Positions 9,845-21,981 of a stretch of DNA of 64,000 nt are shown here, in pieces. A program made the translations under genes and the position numbers. The stretch covers positions 2,462,806 to 2,526,805 of the forward strand of contig NW_015622543.1 in assembly GCF_000835495.1 (NCBI RefSeq), in the 5' to 3' direction. Source of the stretch: Cladophialophora immunda (lineage: Eukaryota > Ascomycota > Eurotiomycetes > Chaetothyriales > Herpotrichiellaceae). The notes below the pieces were generated by a model. That model was not told the origin of the DNA, did not search any database, and saw nothing but the letters and a program-made list of their open reading frames with translations. Numbering within the stretch: the stretch's first letter is position 1; each line of letters starts with the position of its first letter.

Positions 9845-11765
9845 TCATTCGGCAATTGCTGATGCGGCCGTACGCAATTCATCGCTGCCACGTCCGTTTT
9901 GTCGGCGGAATCCGATGGCGCTGGTTGAACTCGGCCCTCGCGACTGACGCAGGGGGTTGGTGTTTTGGGAAGTCGTCTCTGGCCCTATGCTGACGGTTCG
10001 TTTGCTGCCAATGGGGGCAGTGGGTTGGTAGTTCTGGCCATCAGTCCACTCAGATCCGTTCCCGAAGAAGCTGCGTTGCCGGCGAGGGCTGGTCTGGCTG
10101 CCGCTGTTGTTAGTCATGGAAAGGTTCGAGAAGCTGGAGATGAGGAATGGTTCATCTCGGTTGACGCCTGCGTTAGAGGCCGTCGGAGTCAATGTGGGGG
10201 TGTTGGAGCCAGCTGTATCGTTCAACGCTTGCAAACGTGCTCCATTGGTCTGCAAGGCTGCAGGGAAGCTTGCAGAAGAAGGCACGGGCGACGGGCTCCA
10301 TGATCGCAGATCGGCAAAGGACTTGGCATTGCGGAGGTTGCTATCAGCATTTCTGCCGTAGGCGCTGGAATCCATGACATCCAGCAGCCCAACCGAGGAT
10401 TGACCGCGGAGAGTGTTAAAGGCAGGTCCCTCGTATTGTCTGCCGTCGTTGAAGTCCGCTGTGGAGGACCTGGCAAGAGTCTGGCGCATACCGTCATTGG
10501 TCCCAAATCCGCCTGCGAGGGTCGGTGGGCTTACATTTGTGCCAGGCGCTGGTCGGTGGATGTGAACCTGTCGCTGGTCTCCAGTGCCGCGGGATGTGTG
10601 CATCAAACCCATATGGTGGGCCAAGGTGTGGACAACGCGACGATGGTGAGGTTCTAGTGTTGGGGGAAATATGAGGACTTCACGAGTAGGGTCTCGTCTG
10701 AACAAGGTCATCTCGGTATAAAATTCGAGAGTCTTAGGGTCATTCATGTCGACATCTAAAACTGCCATTAACATGTTTTCAAAGCATCGAGAAAAAGGGT
10801 CACTCACCAGGCATTGTGCTGCGGTGCGACAGGGGTGATGGGGTGTTTCGCGAAATCGACGACAGTGAAACCTGGTTATGAAGCTGCGATTGTGCCATGG
10901 GGCGATGTTGTTCCTCCAACTGACCACGCCGTTCGCGCTTCTCTCTTTCAATGCGCTCTCGTTCAGCAAGAGGCAACATTTTCTTGTACTCAACGCGCAA
11001 CTTACGACCGCTTAAGTCCATATGATTCAAAGCCTGAATGACTTGTTCGGTCTCTTGCGGAGAAGTGAAGTTTGCGAAGGCCAATCCCCGGAAGACACCG
11101 TTGTCGAAATGATAGTTGAACGCATATGGAAGAGGTAGGTTCATATCGACCATCAGTTGGACGAGTTGCTCCTTCTTGACGGCGAAAGGGATATTCTTAA
11201 TCACAATCGCAGTAGGGATCAGTTCGTCATCGTCTTCCTGCTGGTCATTACGACCTTGAGGACCTGGTCGGTGTCCCACAATAGCAGGGTGTTGTTGCTG
11301 CAGCTGTCCTGGCTGATCATACCAAATCTGAGTCTGGTCAGTCAGCCGACACGTAGAACATGTGTGTTTCGGGAGACTCACATTCGAAATGCCCACACGA
11401 CCTCGGCTGGGCTTGACACTTCGCGATGGCCCATAGTTCGCATTTTGAGGAATGCCGCCCATGCCATTGCCGAAGGATTGCAGAGACGCTCCCCCAGAAC
11501 TCCAGGTTTGAGCAGCGCTTGCATCATAGGGGAAATTGATATTTCCAACCCCAGGATTCTGCATGGGGCCACCAAAGCTATCTCGCATGCCGTCGAAGCG
11601 CATGTTTGGCAAAGCGCTCTCTGTTCCAAACATAGGCGCGCTCATGCTTCCGTAGGGATCACCCCTACCGCCCTGGCGATTCAACTGTGCACTTCGATAC
11701 GCTCTCGGGGAATTGCCTGAGACGTCGTCATAGAACGCATCAGAGGCGTTAGAGAAAGCTGCCAT
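9845..11765 (-). CDS. RRM and R3H RNA-binding protein, Pin4/Cip2-like
   Basis: Exons 11765-11382, 11327-10808 and 10761-9845 encode 606 aa; the introns are 54 and 46 bp. Residues about 164-245 form one RRM with RNP2 AIVIKNIPF and RNP1 FRGLAFANF. An R-E-rich helix follows (AERERIEREKRERR). An R3H-type motif lies near 340-360 (HHRRVVHTLAHHMGLMH), preceded by the conserved DMNDPKTLEFYTEMTLFRRD that marks the budding-yeast Pin4 / fission-yeast Cip2 group. The flanks are Ser/Asn/Gln-rich and disordered, with many S/T-P sites. Pin4 and Cip2 act in mRNA turnover and in cell-cycle or stress responses in the cytoplasm. Intron 1 is a multiple of three with no stop, so retention would insert 18 residues. 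The family call is strong. Confidence 0.9.
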
Positions 11766-14297
11766 CTCTACAAATGTCCTTCGGGTTCAATGAGACCTCT
11801 TGATGACAAGAGTTCTGCCTCGAGCCAGAATCCACCTCTTTCTTTTCGTCCCTGCGGTGTGCCCTTAGATGGTTTGAAGACTTGACAATGTCCCCAGTCG
11901 GTTATCGGAGACGATAAGTGGTGCGCGATGGAGAGAAGGATGGATGATTCGAGGCTGTGGGATGTGCCCAACTGTAAAACGAGCAGGGTGGAGATTGTAT
12001 GGCAATTAAAGGAGAGACGAGTCGCAGAATTAGAGGGTGGGAATATCAGATGTCGTGAGAGCGTAATATGCCCAAGGGCCGAAGCAGCGCGATCCGCTGG
12101 GTGTGGGAAATGGTAGGCGTTCGTAGCAAAACTCGAGCCTGGTCGGGAAACGAGTCGAGTCAAGTTCCCGCAGCAAATTCGAACAGGCACAAGGACGTGG
12201 ACAGGGGCGTCTAACTCGAACAGCGAGACATGATAGGGATGGACGAGTGGTAAACCAGCGTATACGAGAGCGCCGGGAAGACAAGATGCAAGTAGTCACG
12301 CAGCAGACAGCTGGGAATTGCTGAGATGAAAGGGAGAGTGTCAAATTAGAAAAAAAGAGACGGGGAAAGATTTTGTCCAAGATGTTGTTTTGAGACAAAG
12401 AAATTAGGAGAAGTTTTTTGGCTGCGAAGAGGCCGACTCACTAAAGTTAGAGAGTTAGCACGGAGAGCAGGTGAATGCCAGCAGGCCAGCGGCCAGCGGT
12501 CACAAGTCGATGGGTGGTCCCTCCCCTTCCCCCCCCTGGGGGTGGCTGCTACCTGGGAGTGGCCAACCAGAGAATTGCCCACCACTAAATCCTCAGATTT
12601 CGCGGTGATTAAACTGCGTCGACAGCCCCGGAAGCCAGTTCAAGCTGGGAGGGTCGGTGGCACTTTAAGCTGCCCACTAGGCCTGATTAGCGGTGGTCCA
12701 GCCAAAAGGGTAAGCTAGTAGAAATGATGGATAGCCCACGATCTCCCCGTCCAACCACTCGTTCCCTCTTCCCGCAAAGCCTTCTGCCTCCTCAGTCTCT
12801 TGTTTATTGTTGCCCTGTGGCTGTATTGCAGGATCCAGACTCCAGGCTCACGAAGATCACCACAACGGGCTGCTCATTGGCTTTGGCACAAGAACGTTGA
12901 CGGGCTTAAGCCAAGCAAAACAGTCGGACCATGGGGAGATGGAGCGTCTCCCTGACCCTCCCTCACTGCCGACCGACAGCAATCAAACTCCTCCACCATC
13001 TTACGACGTCCTCCTCCCACCCCCTGTTCATCCTTATCCTGACATCTTCCCATAAACGAGCCTAGGCACGCCGTTGACGCCCTCTTTTCAGAACTGCTTC
13101 GCCACTATGAAATCTCGGTTTCATGTCCCTCCCTCCACTTGCCTGGTCCCGAACTCCCTAATCAAGCCGTCGGAGCCTTGCGTCAAGCAGGCACCCCTGA
13201 GACCCATGCCCTCATTGGCATTCGGCCGCGTGCCCCTTTTACTTCTCCATTTGGCTTTTCCTTGAACCTGGATGGCATGGGGCTCCCATCCTTCTCAGCA
13301 ACACGACTAGGCTGCAGGTCTGGTGTGCAAGCTTTAGATTCTTTGCGCGACCCAGTGTTTTGCCTCACTTTGTGAGCCACCATCTCTACCGACCGTGGGC
13401 GGAAGTCCGGCGCCCGTTGTAGTCAGTAGCGGATCGCTGGGCACGAACCATCATCCTGTCCGTCACGAGTCGTTAGGTCCCTGGAGGAGGATATAGGCTG
13501 GCGTTCGGTTGGGATGTGGGCTCGCACAGGGGCGACAGTATTTGTTCAAAATATATGAAGGACAGCCCAAAAATGTGCGAAGCGGCAGGGGTAGCAAGCT
13601 GCAATACGACTGGTGAGCAAGACTTGCATGACTTGATGGCTGCCACATACTCTCCCATGCTGGGATAGTAGGCGCGAGGGATCGAGTTCTCGACTTGACC
13701 CGGTGACCCGCGACAGGTAATCCACCTAGCCAACGGGAAGAGATCTGCAACAACGCTTGATGCCCGGGGGGTTGCTCAAACAGAACTCTAGGTTGTGCTA
13801 CCATTTGTTATTCAACGAGGGCATAAAATCTCCGACATCGGTTGGGCCTCAGGGCCATCCCTGAGCCTGTTGCTCGTAGGAAATATCTGTGGCTTCCGTA
13901 CTCGTAGGTTGTCTGTAAAGACGTCAGTTGCCGAGCGAGATCTCTGCGAGTAATTCGACCGGTCGATGGCGCACACAGACAGATATTTCCAGCTTGGGTT
14001 GTCAAAATCTGGGGCTCCAGAGCCCAGGAACAATCCTGCCAATGATTTGCTGCAACGTGATGTAAACTGCTTCATTCGACCAACCTCAACAAATGATTCA
14101 CGCTCAACTAACGCAACCTTTGGGTCTAACAGTGAAGAAATCCTGCTTGATACAGGGGACAGCTGAATGATCTGACAGATTCTGATGGGCCACTTGACGC
14201 CCGATGCGCATGTGACCCAGCACCATTGACCACCAAGTCGCTTGCACTTGATTTCCGTCCCCAGCTAGACGTCCAGTGAGACGCTGGAGCAGCCAAT
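11766..14297. other. Intergenic, about 2.5 kb, no supported gene
   Basis: This holds the promoter and leader of the minus-strand RRM/R3H gene and the promoter of the aldo/keto reductase. Pyrimidine-rich and purine-rich blocks around 12300-12420 and 12940-13050 look like leader sequence. ORFs of 60-140 codons on both strands (for example 12190-11768 and 13804-13463, minus) lack any domain. Confidence 0.45.
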
Positions 14298-15251
14298 ATG
14301 ACAACCTCCGCAATCTTCGAGAAGCTGGCATTGCACGCGCCTCATCTGTCAGGCCGATATGCGATCCCTGCCTTGCCCGCCTTCATTTACGGAACGGCAT
14401 GGAAAAAAGAAGCCACAGCTGACCTGGTCTACCAGGCCCTCTGCAACGGTTTCACAGCCATTGATACTGCTGCTCAACCCAAACACTACCGAGAAGATTT
14501 GGTCGCCGCTGGGATATCAAGAGCAATCAAAGATGGCAAGATCAAACGATCTGAAGTCTACATCCAGACCAAGTTCACCAGCGTGGGAGGTCAAGATCCA
14601 GAGAATATGCCCTATGACCCCAACAGTCCGCTTCCAGAGCAAGTGAATGCATCGGTCATGTCGTCCCTGAAGAACTTCAACTTTGCAGACGTGGTCAAGG
14701 GGGACGACACGGCAGAGCCATACATCGACACGCTCGTCCTACATTCACCTATGGCGACCATCAGTGAGACCTTGGAAGTCTGGCAGACGTTGGAGCAGTA
14801 TGTGCCCAACGAGATCCGGAACCTGGGCATATCCAACTGCAACCTGTTCACCCTGATGGACATCTACGAGCGCGCGCGCATCAAGCCGAGCGTGGTGCAG
14901 AATCGCTTTTATCGGAACGCCAAGTTTGACATTGGAGTGCGTCAATTCTGTCGAGAGCAGCAGATTGTGTATCAGAGCTTCTGGACATTGTCGGCCAATC
15001 CGACACTCGTCTGGTCGACTGAAGCGGGTGCTTTGGCAAACCAGCTGGGCATCAGCCCACATTCCGCCTTGTACTGTTTGGTACTGGGATTGGGGAATGT
15101 GACGGTCCTCAATGGGACAAAGAGCGCTCTGCACATGCAGGAGGATTGGAGAGCTGTGCAAGTGGTGAAGGATTTCGCGCAAGCTCACCCTGAAGAATGG
15201 GACAAGAAAATGACGGGATTCCGAGCACTGATCGGACAACCCAAGCCTTAG
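14298..15251 (+). CDS. Aldo/keto reductase
   Basis: An intronless 317-aa ORF of typical AKR length. The catalytic tetrad is visible as Asp in AIDTAAQ, Tyr in PKHYREDLV, Lys in YIQTKF and His in DTLVLHSP. Downstream are the barrel motifs IRNLGISNCN and PSVVQNRFYR. The (G/D)NE-type loop after the catalytic Tyr is replaced by REDL, and the C-terminal cofactor-binding region is short (VTVLNGTKSALHMQED). The enzyme should reduce carbonyls with NADPH in the cytosol; the substrate is unknown. There are no linked pathway genes. Confident for the superfamily only. Confidence 0.9.
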   Translation: MTTSAIFEKLALHAPHLSGRYAIPALPAFIYGTAWKKEATADLVYQALCNGFTAIDTAAQPKHYREDLVAAGISRAIKDGKIKRSEVYIQTKFTSVGGQDPENMPYDPNSPLPEQVNASVMSSLKNFNFADVVKGDDTAEPYIDTLVLHSPMATISETLEVWQTLEQYVPNEIRNLGISNCNLFTLMDIYERARIKPSVVQNRFYRNAKFDIGVRQFCREQQIVYQSFWTLSANPTLVWSTEAGALANQLGISPHSALYCLVLGLGNVTVLNGTKSALHMQEDWRAVQVVKDFAQAHPEEWDKKMTGFRALIGQPKP

Positions 15252-16072
15252 GCCTGAGGATACCTCATCGGGATGGTAGCGGATCGCGATGGCCCCCAGG
15301 AGCCCAATATTGAGACAGTACTCAGCTTGGTTAGCATGGAGGAGAGTTTCCCTCGTGATCCGCAAGGCTGGACTGAATGGTCGGGAACTGGGCTGTGGAG
15401 CGAAGAGAGTCAGCCGCCTGGTTGGTTGGGCGCAGTTAGCACAGTTAAACACAGTTAAGCGCACACAGTATGTCATAGGCTCCCGCAGTGGCAGCCGGCA
15501 GCCAGCAGCCAGCACCACCAGTGACTCCGTACCTAGGAACTGCCATCCCAGGCTGCGGACTGAAAGAAACTCCATCAGGACCAGCAGATCCGGGCCCTTC
15601 CCAATCTCATGCCGTTGAAAATGCTCGGCCTCAATCACACCACTTGTCCATTGTCGATGATATAAAGACATATTGGATGCTCTGGATGCTCTTGGAGGAC
15701 ATTCTGCTTGACACAATTGACGTTGATTTGGGCTGGTCATCTGGTCGGCTGGCCATAATCTTCAGTACGATATCGACCAATATCGCAGTTCGGCGTCTCA
15801 GCCCACTTGCCCACTCGACTTTGTGCCTGCGCGCACCCGGTATACACACCATTTTCCTGTAACGACGGTTAGCAATCTGAGGCGCGACAACTTCTCTAAT
15901 ACTTTACTCCCAACGGTCTCATCTTGGCCGATTTCTCGGCGTCGTCGAGCCTCACCCACGCCGACAATTTCAAACCTCCGAATCTTTGACCCATCCCACT
16001 TCTTACCTTGCGAATTCTTCTCTTTCGACTTCCCTCGTACCTCTCCTCTCTTCTCCCAGTCTCCCAATACCG
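15252..16072. promoter_or_regulatory. Upstream region and leader of hsf1
   Basis: 821 bp precede the Hsf1 ATG. The last 60 or so bases before the ATG (about 16010-16072) are strongly CT-rich, as in many fungal leaders. No gene is seen; the minus-strand ORFs here are shadows or chance. Confidence 0.45.
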
Positions 16073-18520
16073 ATGGCCTCGCAGGGCTTCTCCAGAAAGC
16101 GCCCTGCGCCAGGTGCCGACCCGGTGTCGTACCCTGCTCAAATGCAGAATCCCGCACCCGCATTCAACGATGGCCTTGGGCCGCAACTCTCTAATGATCA
16201 GTTCCTTCAGTGGGGTCAAAGCGGTCAGCCTGTTGCTGGTCCCTCATACAATGACACCAGCTTTGGCATGAACGCATCTGCCTATCCTGCGAACAATCCT
16301 CAGCCTGTTCCTCAGCCGTCAAATCAACTCACTCGGAGGCCCGTCGCTCAACTTGCCTCGCGTGTCCCCCAACCGAACGAAGACGGGAACAACTGGATGG
16401 AGCATCCAAACGGAGGTGCGCATCCCACAAATCCGGAGTGGGAGGACGACATAGCAGAGTTGGAGGCAAGAGCACAGGTCGCAAAAAGAGAGGCTCAAGC
16501 GAAGAGGAAACAAATACCTCCCTTTGTCCAGAAGCTGAACAGGTAAGAGGGAACGAGTCTTGGTGAAAAGTGAAGGAGTTGGCGCTAACGAGTGTATAGC
16601 TTCCTGGAGGACGGTAGAAACACCGACCTCATCCGCTGGTCAGACGACGGCAACTCGTTCATTGTCCTGGACGAGGATGAGTTCGCAAAGACACTTATCC
16701 CGGAGCTGTTCAAACATAACAACTACGCCTCTTTCGTGCGTCAACTCAATATGTACGGCTTTCACAAGAAAGTGGGCCTTTCCGACAACTCCATGAGAGC
16801 CAGTGAACGTAAAAACAAGAGTCCAAGTGAATATTCAAACCCCTACTTCCGCCGAGGTCACCCGGATCTGCTCTGGTTGATACAGAAGCCCAAAAACGTC
16901 GGCGGACCTGCCTCGAAACGAAAAGGGAAAACCGACAACGATCAGAACGAGGAAGAGGCGGACGAATACGTTGATGACTCGAATCCGGTTGATACCCGAG
17001 CGCGTGCACGACCAGGTCAACTCACGCTGGGAGGAGGTGAGATGGCTCTCACCCAGGATCAGTTCAAGAGTGTGCAGCGTGAATTGGCAGCCATTCGACA
17101 TCAGCAGACGCAAATCTCTCGCATGATGCAGCAACTCAAGCGCGAACATGAACAGCTCTACGGGCAGGCGGCGACCTTCCAAGACCAGCACAATCGACAT
17201 GAGAACTCAATCAATGCCATTCTCACCTTCCTCGCCACTGTTTACAACCGCAGCCTTCAAGGCCACGAAAATGTGCAAGGCATCGCAAACCTTTTTCAGA
17301 ACGCTATGCCCGTCGATACGTCAACTCAGGGTAATGTGGTTGATGTCGGGGACTACACCTTCAACGATATCAACCTCGATGGTAGCCCAGCGAAGCCGTT
17401 TAAGAAACAGCCTTTGCTATTGACCAATGGGAGCGGACAACAACACGGAGGTCGAGCGAGTACCTTGTCCCCTCGTTCTGGCAACAGTCCCTATCCTACT
17501 CCCAAGCCAACAAGCCACCGCAACGGACAGCAACAATCATTGCTTTCACCGAAACTAGAAGAGGTATTCGACCCGGGGGTTCATAGCCCTAACAGCTCCA
17601 ATGTTTCCTCTGCCAACCACGGCCGTACCGATCTCCCTTCCCGAGACATGATGACGGTGATCCAAAACGCCAATGCGAGAAACAACCACGCCGCGACCTC
17701 TCCCACCACACCGGCCCAAGACTTCTCCAATGTCCTCAGCAATCTCGAAGCATCCTCCGGTACAGGCCCACTGTCCACAGCCCAACGCGCCGACGTCCTC
17801 CGCATGATCAATAACTCCGCAAACCAGCCCGCCGGCAACGACAATGCGCTCATAAACGCTACCCCACCGCCCGGACCTCCGAACTTCCACCGCCGTCTCG
17901 CCAGCACTCAAGCAGACATGGAGCACCTCGCCAAGCTCCAAGCGGAGCAGGATAAATCCGTTCAAAACCTCACGAACTTACTGCAGCCGCTTTCTCCGAC
18001 AGGCTCGATTCCTGGAATTGGTGATGGCCAGTCCTTTCCACCCCCGCCCTTGGATATCGATGATTTTCTGAACCACAACGAGTACTTTGGCGATTTTCCC
18101 ACTGACGGGAATGGAAACTACGATTTCGGTAACACTGGATTGGGTGGAGATCAACTAGGGACGACCGATAATTCGAATTTTGGGTACAAGGACGACGACG
18201 AGCTGTTCGGAAATCTGAACAACGATACCGCCGCTGGGTTCGGTCCCTTTGATGGGACTAATGTGGGTGCGGGCATGGGTGTCGGTGGAGGTGCAGGCAT
18301 GGGGACAGATGAATACGGCGGAAATGCGGGAAATGTCAAGTACGACCATGCGACCCAGTACACGGAACATGACGGTGGAGGCCGAGTCGAGAGTGTGCCG
18401 AGTAGCGAAGTCACAACTCCCAAATCAGACAAGTCTGGTGCAAGTCGAACAGCGGCCAAAGGGAGAAAGCTGAGCGAGGCCGAAGAGGACGGTGGCGGGA
18501 GGAAGAGAGCTCGGGCCTGA
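16073..18520 (+). CDS. hsf1: Heat shock transcription factor Hsf1
   Basis: Exons 16073-16542 and 16600-18520 flank a 57-bp phase-2 intron (GTAAGA, branch GCTAACG, ATAG) that lies inside the DNA-binding domain. The product is 796 aa. The HSF domain (about residues 148-260) shows PPFVQKLNSFLED, LIRWSDDGNSFIV, LFKHNNYASFVRQLNMYGFH and the fungal Hsf1-type wing segment SMRASERKNKSPSEY, then NPYFRRGHPDLLWLIQ. A hydrophobic heptad region near 310-375 is the HR-A/B trimerisation coiled coil. The long C-terminal part is Gly/Asn/Asp-rich and probably activating. The wing insert and the lack of a receiver domain exclude Skn7. The protein is nuclear and binds nGAAn repeats to drive chaperone genes. Confidence 0.95.
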
Positions 18521-20170
18521 GTGCCTTTTGCAGCCACAACATACCAACTACGGTGTATCTCCAAAGGGGAGGATGGCTATGCGAAAACTCCAACTTCCGT
18601 CTCATAAAGAAGGGAACCAGGGCGGCGGAAAGAACGCAACGAGGAAGAATCACACAAGAAAGAAACAAAAACAGAGCTGACCGATGAAAGCGATCGACTG
18701 GCTGATTATTTATGAGAAGTGCAGCCTCCGCCCCGCCCCGACCGGAGTGTTGGAATGTGTACGAGCTCTTGGGACATCAAGAAATTCAAAGGCCTAACTG
18801 AGGGGCGGAAATGGTTATCAGCCCTTATGACACAACGGGAACAACAACGACAGCAGCGCTGGCAGGAATAGTGAGCGGCCGCTGTGTGATGAGGCAAATG
18901 AAACGAACAGGACCTGGTACAGACTCAAGTATGGGCTTTTCACTGTCTGTTTGGGGAGAATTGAAACAACAAAAAGGGAAATGAGAGAACATGGCAAAGA
19001 TACCCGAGATACCCTGTGCCTCCATACCATTTGTGGAGCCATGTTTCCAAACAACCATCCAGGTCGGCAAAGGAACAGGAACAGTTCACTGGGACAGTCA
19101 GAGGGAACGGTCTTCTCTTCAGTGCAAGAGAGAAAGACACAGATACAGAGGGAGAATGTGTATGTCACCCCGAGATGTGTGTTGGGTGTCGTATGTACCA
19201 GTGCCGAGTCCAGCTTGATTGTCCCCCCAACCCTAGCTCCGAGATGATTTCACCAGGAGAAAATGGAGTCATCGACGCTGGGAAATGTGCAAAAGTGATA
19301 TTTTATTCTACTCGTTGAATACCCTATTACTGCAAAACACAGAGTAGGCATGCTTTGTGGTCGCAATTCGAACAAGAATCAGGAACTGGGCGAACCGTGC
19401 GACTGACAGGGGCGACTGTTGTATCCGCAACCATAAATTCCCACGTCTACTTCGCGTCGTACTCCCAGACTGGATTGTCACCGAGATGGGCGGAGTTGGA
19501 CTTGGGAGGCGCGGTCTCGACGCTGAGATATTGCTCTGCAGTATTATCCAATGTAAGCCGAGTCCGCTCAGGCATGGGATCAGAGCTGTTTCCCGCCTCC
19601 TCTATGCCTTCTGCTTTCCTGCAGGTGTTTTTGTTCTATGTTGTTGCTAAGCTTTCTTATTTTTCTCTCTCGAATGTGACGAACGCGCGCTCATGGTTAA
19701 ATCGTACGTAGTGGTGACGGCGGCCCGTGGGAGACGTGTCGAAGCCTGCGCACCGCAACTCCTGAAGCATCAGATGTTGTCATTGTTGACTGGCTTTGCG
19801 CCTAGACACGTCATGCGTACCTTTTCCCTTCGGCAATATTTGCAGGTCATAGCCTTATGTTGTCACGGCGCAGCAGCAGGGGCAGGCGGAGGGTGAGAAA
19901 AGTTATAGTACCCTGCTGGGGGGATGGCGGTGCAGCGGTTTGAGAAGCCCCAGCCTTTCGTCGGCTGGGGTGAGGCACTTCCTGCGATGATGTGGCCAAG
20001 TATAATGGAGGAAGGATGCAGAGTAAAACCTTGGGAAGTGGGTTGAGTGAAGGACGCGTGGATGGTCTCGTCAACGCACGTGAGTTTGCGCCCTGGATGC
20101 CTCTGGGTCGTCTTCTTGGACATTACTTCCATCTTTCCGTCGAGTACAAAACTCTTAGAGAGGGGAGTCG
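18521..20170. other. Convergent intergenic region, about 1.65 kb, no gene seen
   Basis: This stretch lies between hsf1 (plus) and the MFS gene (minus). Several overlapping ORFs under 120 codons exist with no domain. The first few hundred bases are purine-rich (AAG/GGAA) and are probably the hsf1 3' UTR. Confidence 0.5.
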
Positions 20171-21981
20171 TTACTCCCTCTTCTTCACCCTCGGAAAGCT
20201 CAGCCACAGCCCTAAAAGCACGATGATCAGTGCCAGGATGATCGGCTGCAGCACCTTGACTCCTTTGCTCGCCGCGATGGCGCCGATGGCAAAGGGGAAC
20301 ACCGTCCCGCCCGTTCCTCCCAGCGCCATCGCGAAGCCGATGCTGCTGACGTGGATGTGCTTGGGCAGCAGCTTCGCGGCCATCATCACGCCGCCGGGGA
20401 ACATGGGGCCGAGGAAGAAGCCGAGGAAGGCGACGGCGACGGCGGAGACGATGAATTTCGGGACCAGCCAGAAGATCAGCTGCAGGGCGAGGCACAGCGC
20501 GAGGTAGATGGTGATGCAGAGGCGCTCGCCAAAGCGCTCGGTGACGAAGCCCAGAGAAGCGCGGCCCAGGGCCATGCCTGCCCAGAAGCCCGTGCCCGAA
20601 TAGCCGGACGCTGATGGCGAGGCGGAGCGGACACGGAGCATGAATGTCACGATCCAGCCCCCGAGACCGACTTTCTCGCCCGATGAATGTCAGTGACTCG
20701 ACATATCACAGCGCGTACCTCTAGGCGCTAAGGAAAGGAAAAAAAAAGGGCATGGATTGGGCGAGTAGAGACGGACGGTACAGGGGACTGGACGTTACCT
20801 TCGATGCCCATGTACGTGAAGAAGAATGCCGAGCAGATCCAGGTGATTTTGGATTTGAGCGCTTCTCTCGTGCGGCCTCCCGAGGCCTCAGTATCTCGTG
20901 GGTGTTCGATCCGATACACTTCGCCCGTCTTGTGCCAGAACATCATACTGAGACCGACGAATTCCAGGGCTGAAGCGCCAGTCTGCCGATGTAATTACCA
21001 GGGCGTTAGCGCTTGACATTCTGGCTCAATGTCTTTCCTTGGAGGAACGCGCGGCGGCACTCGCCAGGTGGTCACACTCACCATGAAGTAATAGAACGTG
21101 TACCAGGGCAGCTTCGCATGGACAACCATGGAGGTCGCAATCAGCGGGGCAATCAGCGCCCCTACCGAGTAGAAACTGTGAAGGCACCCTTGTACCGCAT
21201 TGGCTTTGTCCATGGCTCCAATCCACGCGCAGAAACAAGCGTCGGTGAGTCCATTACCAAAGCCGGAAACGGTGTTGATCACGACCAATGCCGGGAAGGG
21301 AGGGTGGGCCGACAGTACTGCGTAGGTCGCGATGTGGCACAGCGGGGCGAGGACGGCGATCCCTCTCTGGCCGAGTTTCGTGTGGATGGTGGCATTGGTA
21401 AACGCGGCGAGCGAGTAGCCTGCGAAGGGCGTGAGGAAGATCAGGGACACGGTGGTGTAATTCAGGTGGTAGTACGTCTCGAGCTGCACACACGTGAGAT
21501 ACTTGGTGTTCAAGAACAGGAACTAAGGAAATGCAAGACGCACGTAGGGGATGAGGGCCTGTCCAAGATACGCGTTAGCACACCCCCATGTCAGGCAGGA
21601 GGAGGATCAGAAGCTTCGTACTCCCACAGCACCGTCGTTGAGACCCGTGACGATAAACGAGAAGAAGGCGAATCCCAGCCGGCCAATGTTTCCCCGGGGC
21701 TTGTTCCAGCGCTGGACGACCGGCTGGGCCGTCACCGGCGGAGGGACCTCGTCGCGGACCGTGTCTTCTTCGTCGTTGTCGTCGTCGTCCGACGAGCCTT
21801 GCGCGCCCCCCGTTGGCAAGGACGCCTTGCCGCCCTGGACGACCCGCCGGGTGAGTTCGCGAAGCGACTTGGTCGGCGTCTTCAGGCTCAGCTCGAACGT
21901 CTCGGCCGGCGCTGACGGGCCGTCCTGGACGTGAGATGCCCTCGCGGGAGGAGCTTTCGTCATCGTCTGTGTTTTGGACAT
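20171..21981 (-). CDS. MFS transporter, FHS / fucose-permease-like
   Basis: Five exons (21981-21622, 21558-21544, 21483-21082, 20982-20799, 20670-20171) close in frame to 486 aa. Exon 2 is a 15-nt microexon encoding ALIPY, which restores the family motif G-L-N-D-G-A-V-G-A-L-I-P-Y-L at TM1. After a hydrophilic, acidic N-terminus of about 95 residues come hydrophobic segments consistent with 11-12 TMs, including GFGNGLTDACFCAWIGAM, the C-half start GLGGWIVTFML and GPMFPGGVMMAAKLLP. Similar fungal proteins are annotated as Bsc6- or fucose-permease-like, with unknown substrates. The likely location is the plasma membrane. The four introns are 63, 60, 99 and 128 bp with canonical ends. Confidence 0.88.

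Noticed and set aside
14745..15740. 331-codon minus-strand ORF
   Set aside because: It is antisense to the aldo/keto reductase, whose catalytic tetrad is intact. The antisense product has no domain.
21013..21915. 300-codon plus-strand ORF
   Set aside because: It overlaps antisense to the MFS transporter exons and is rich in Arg/Gly/Val as expected of a shadow frame.
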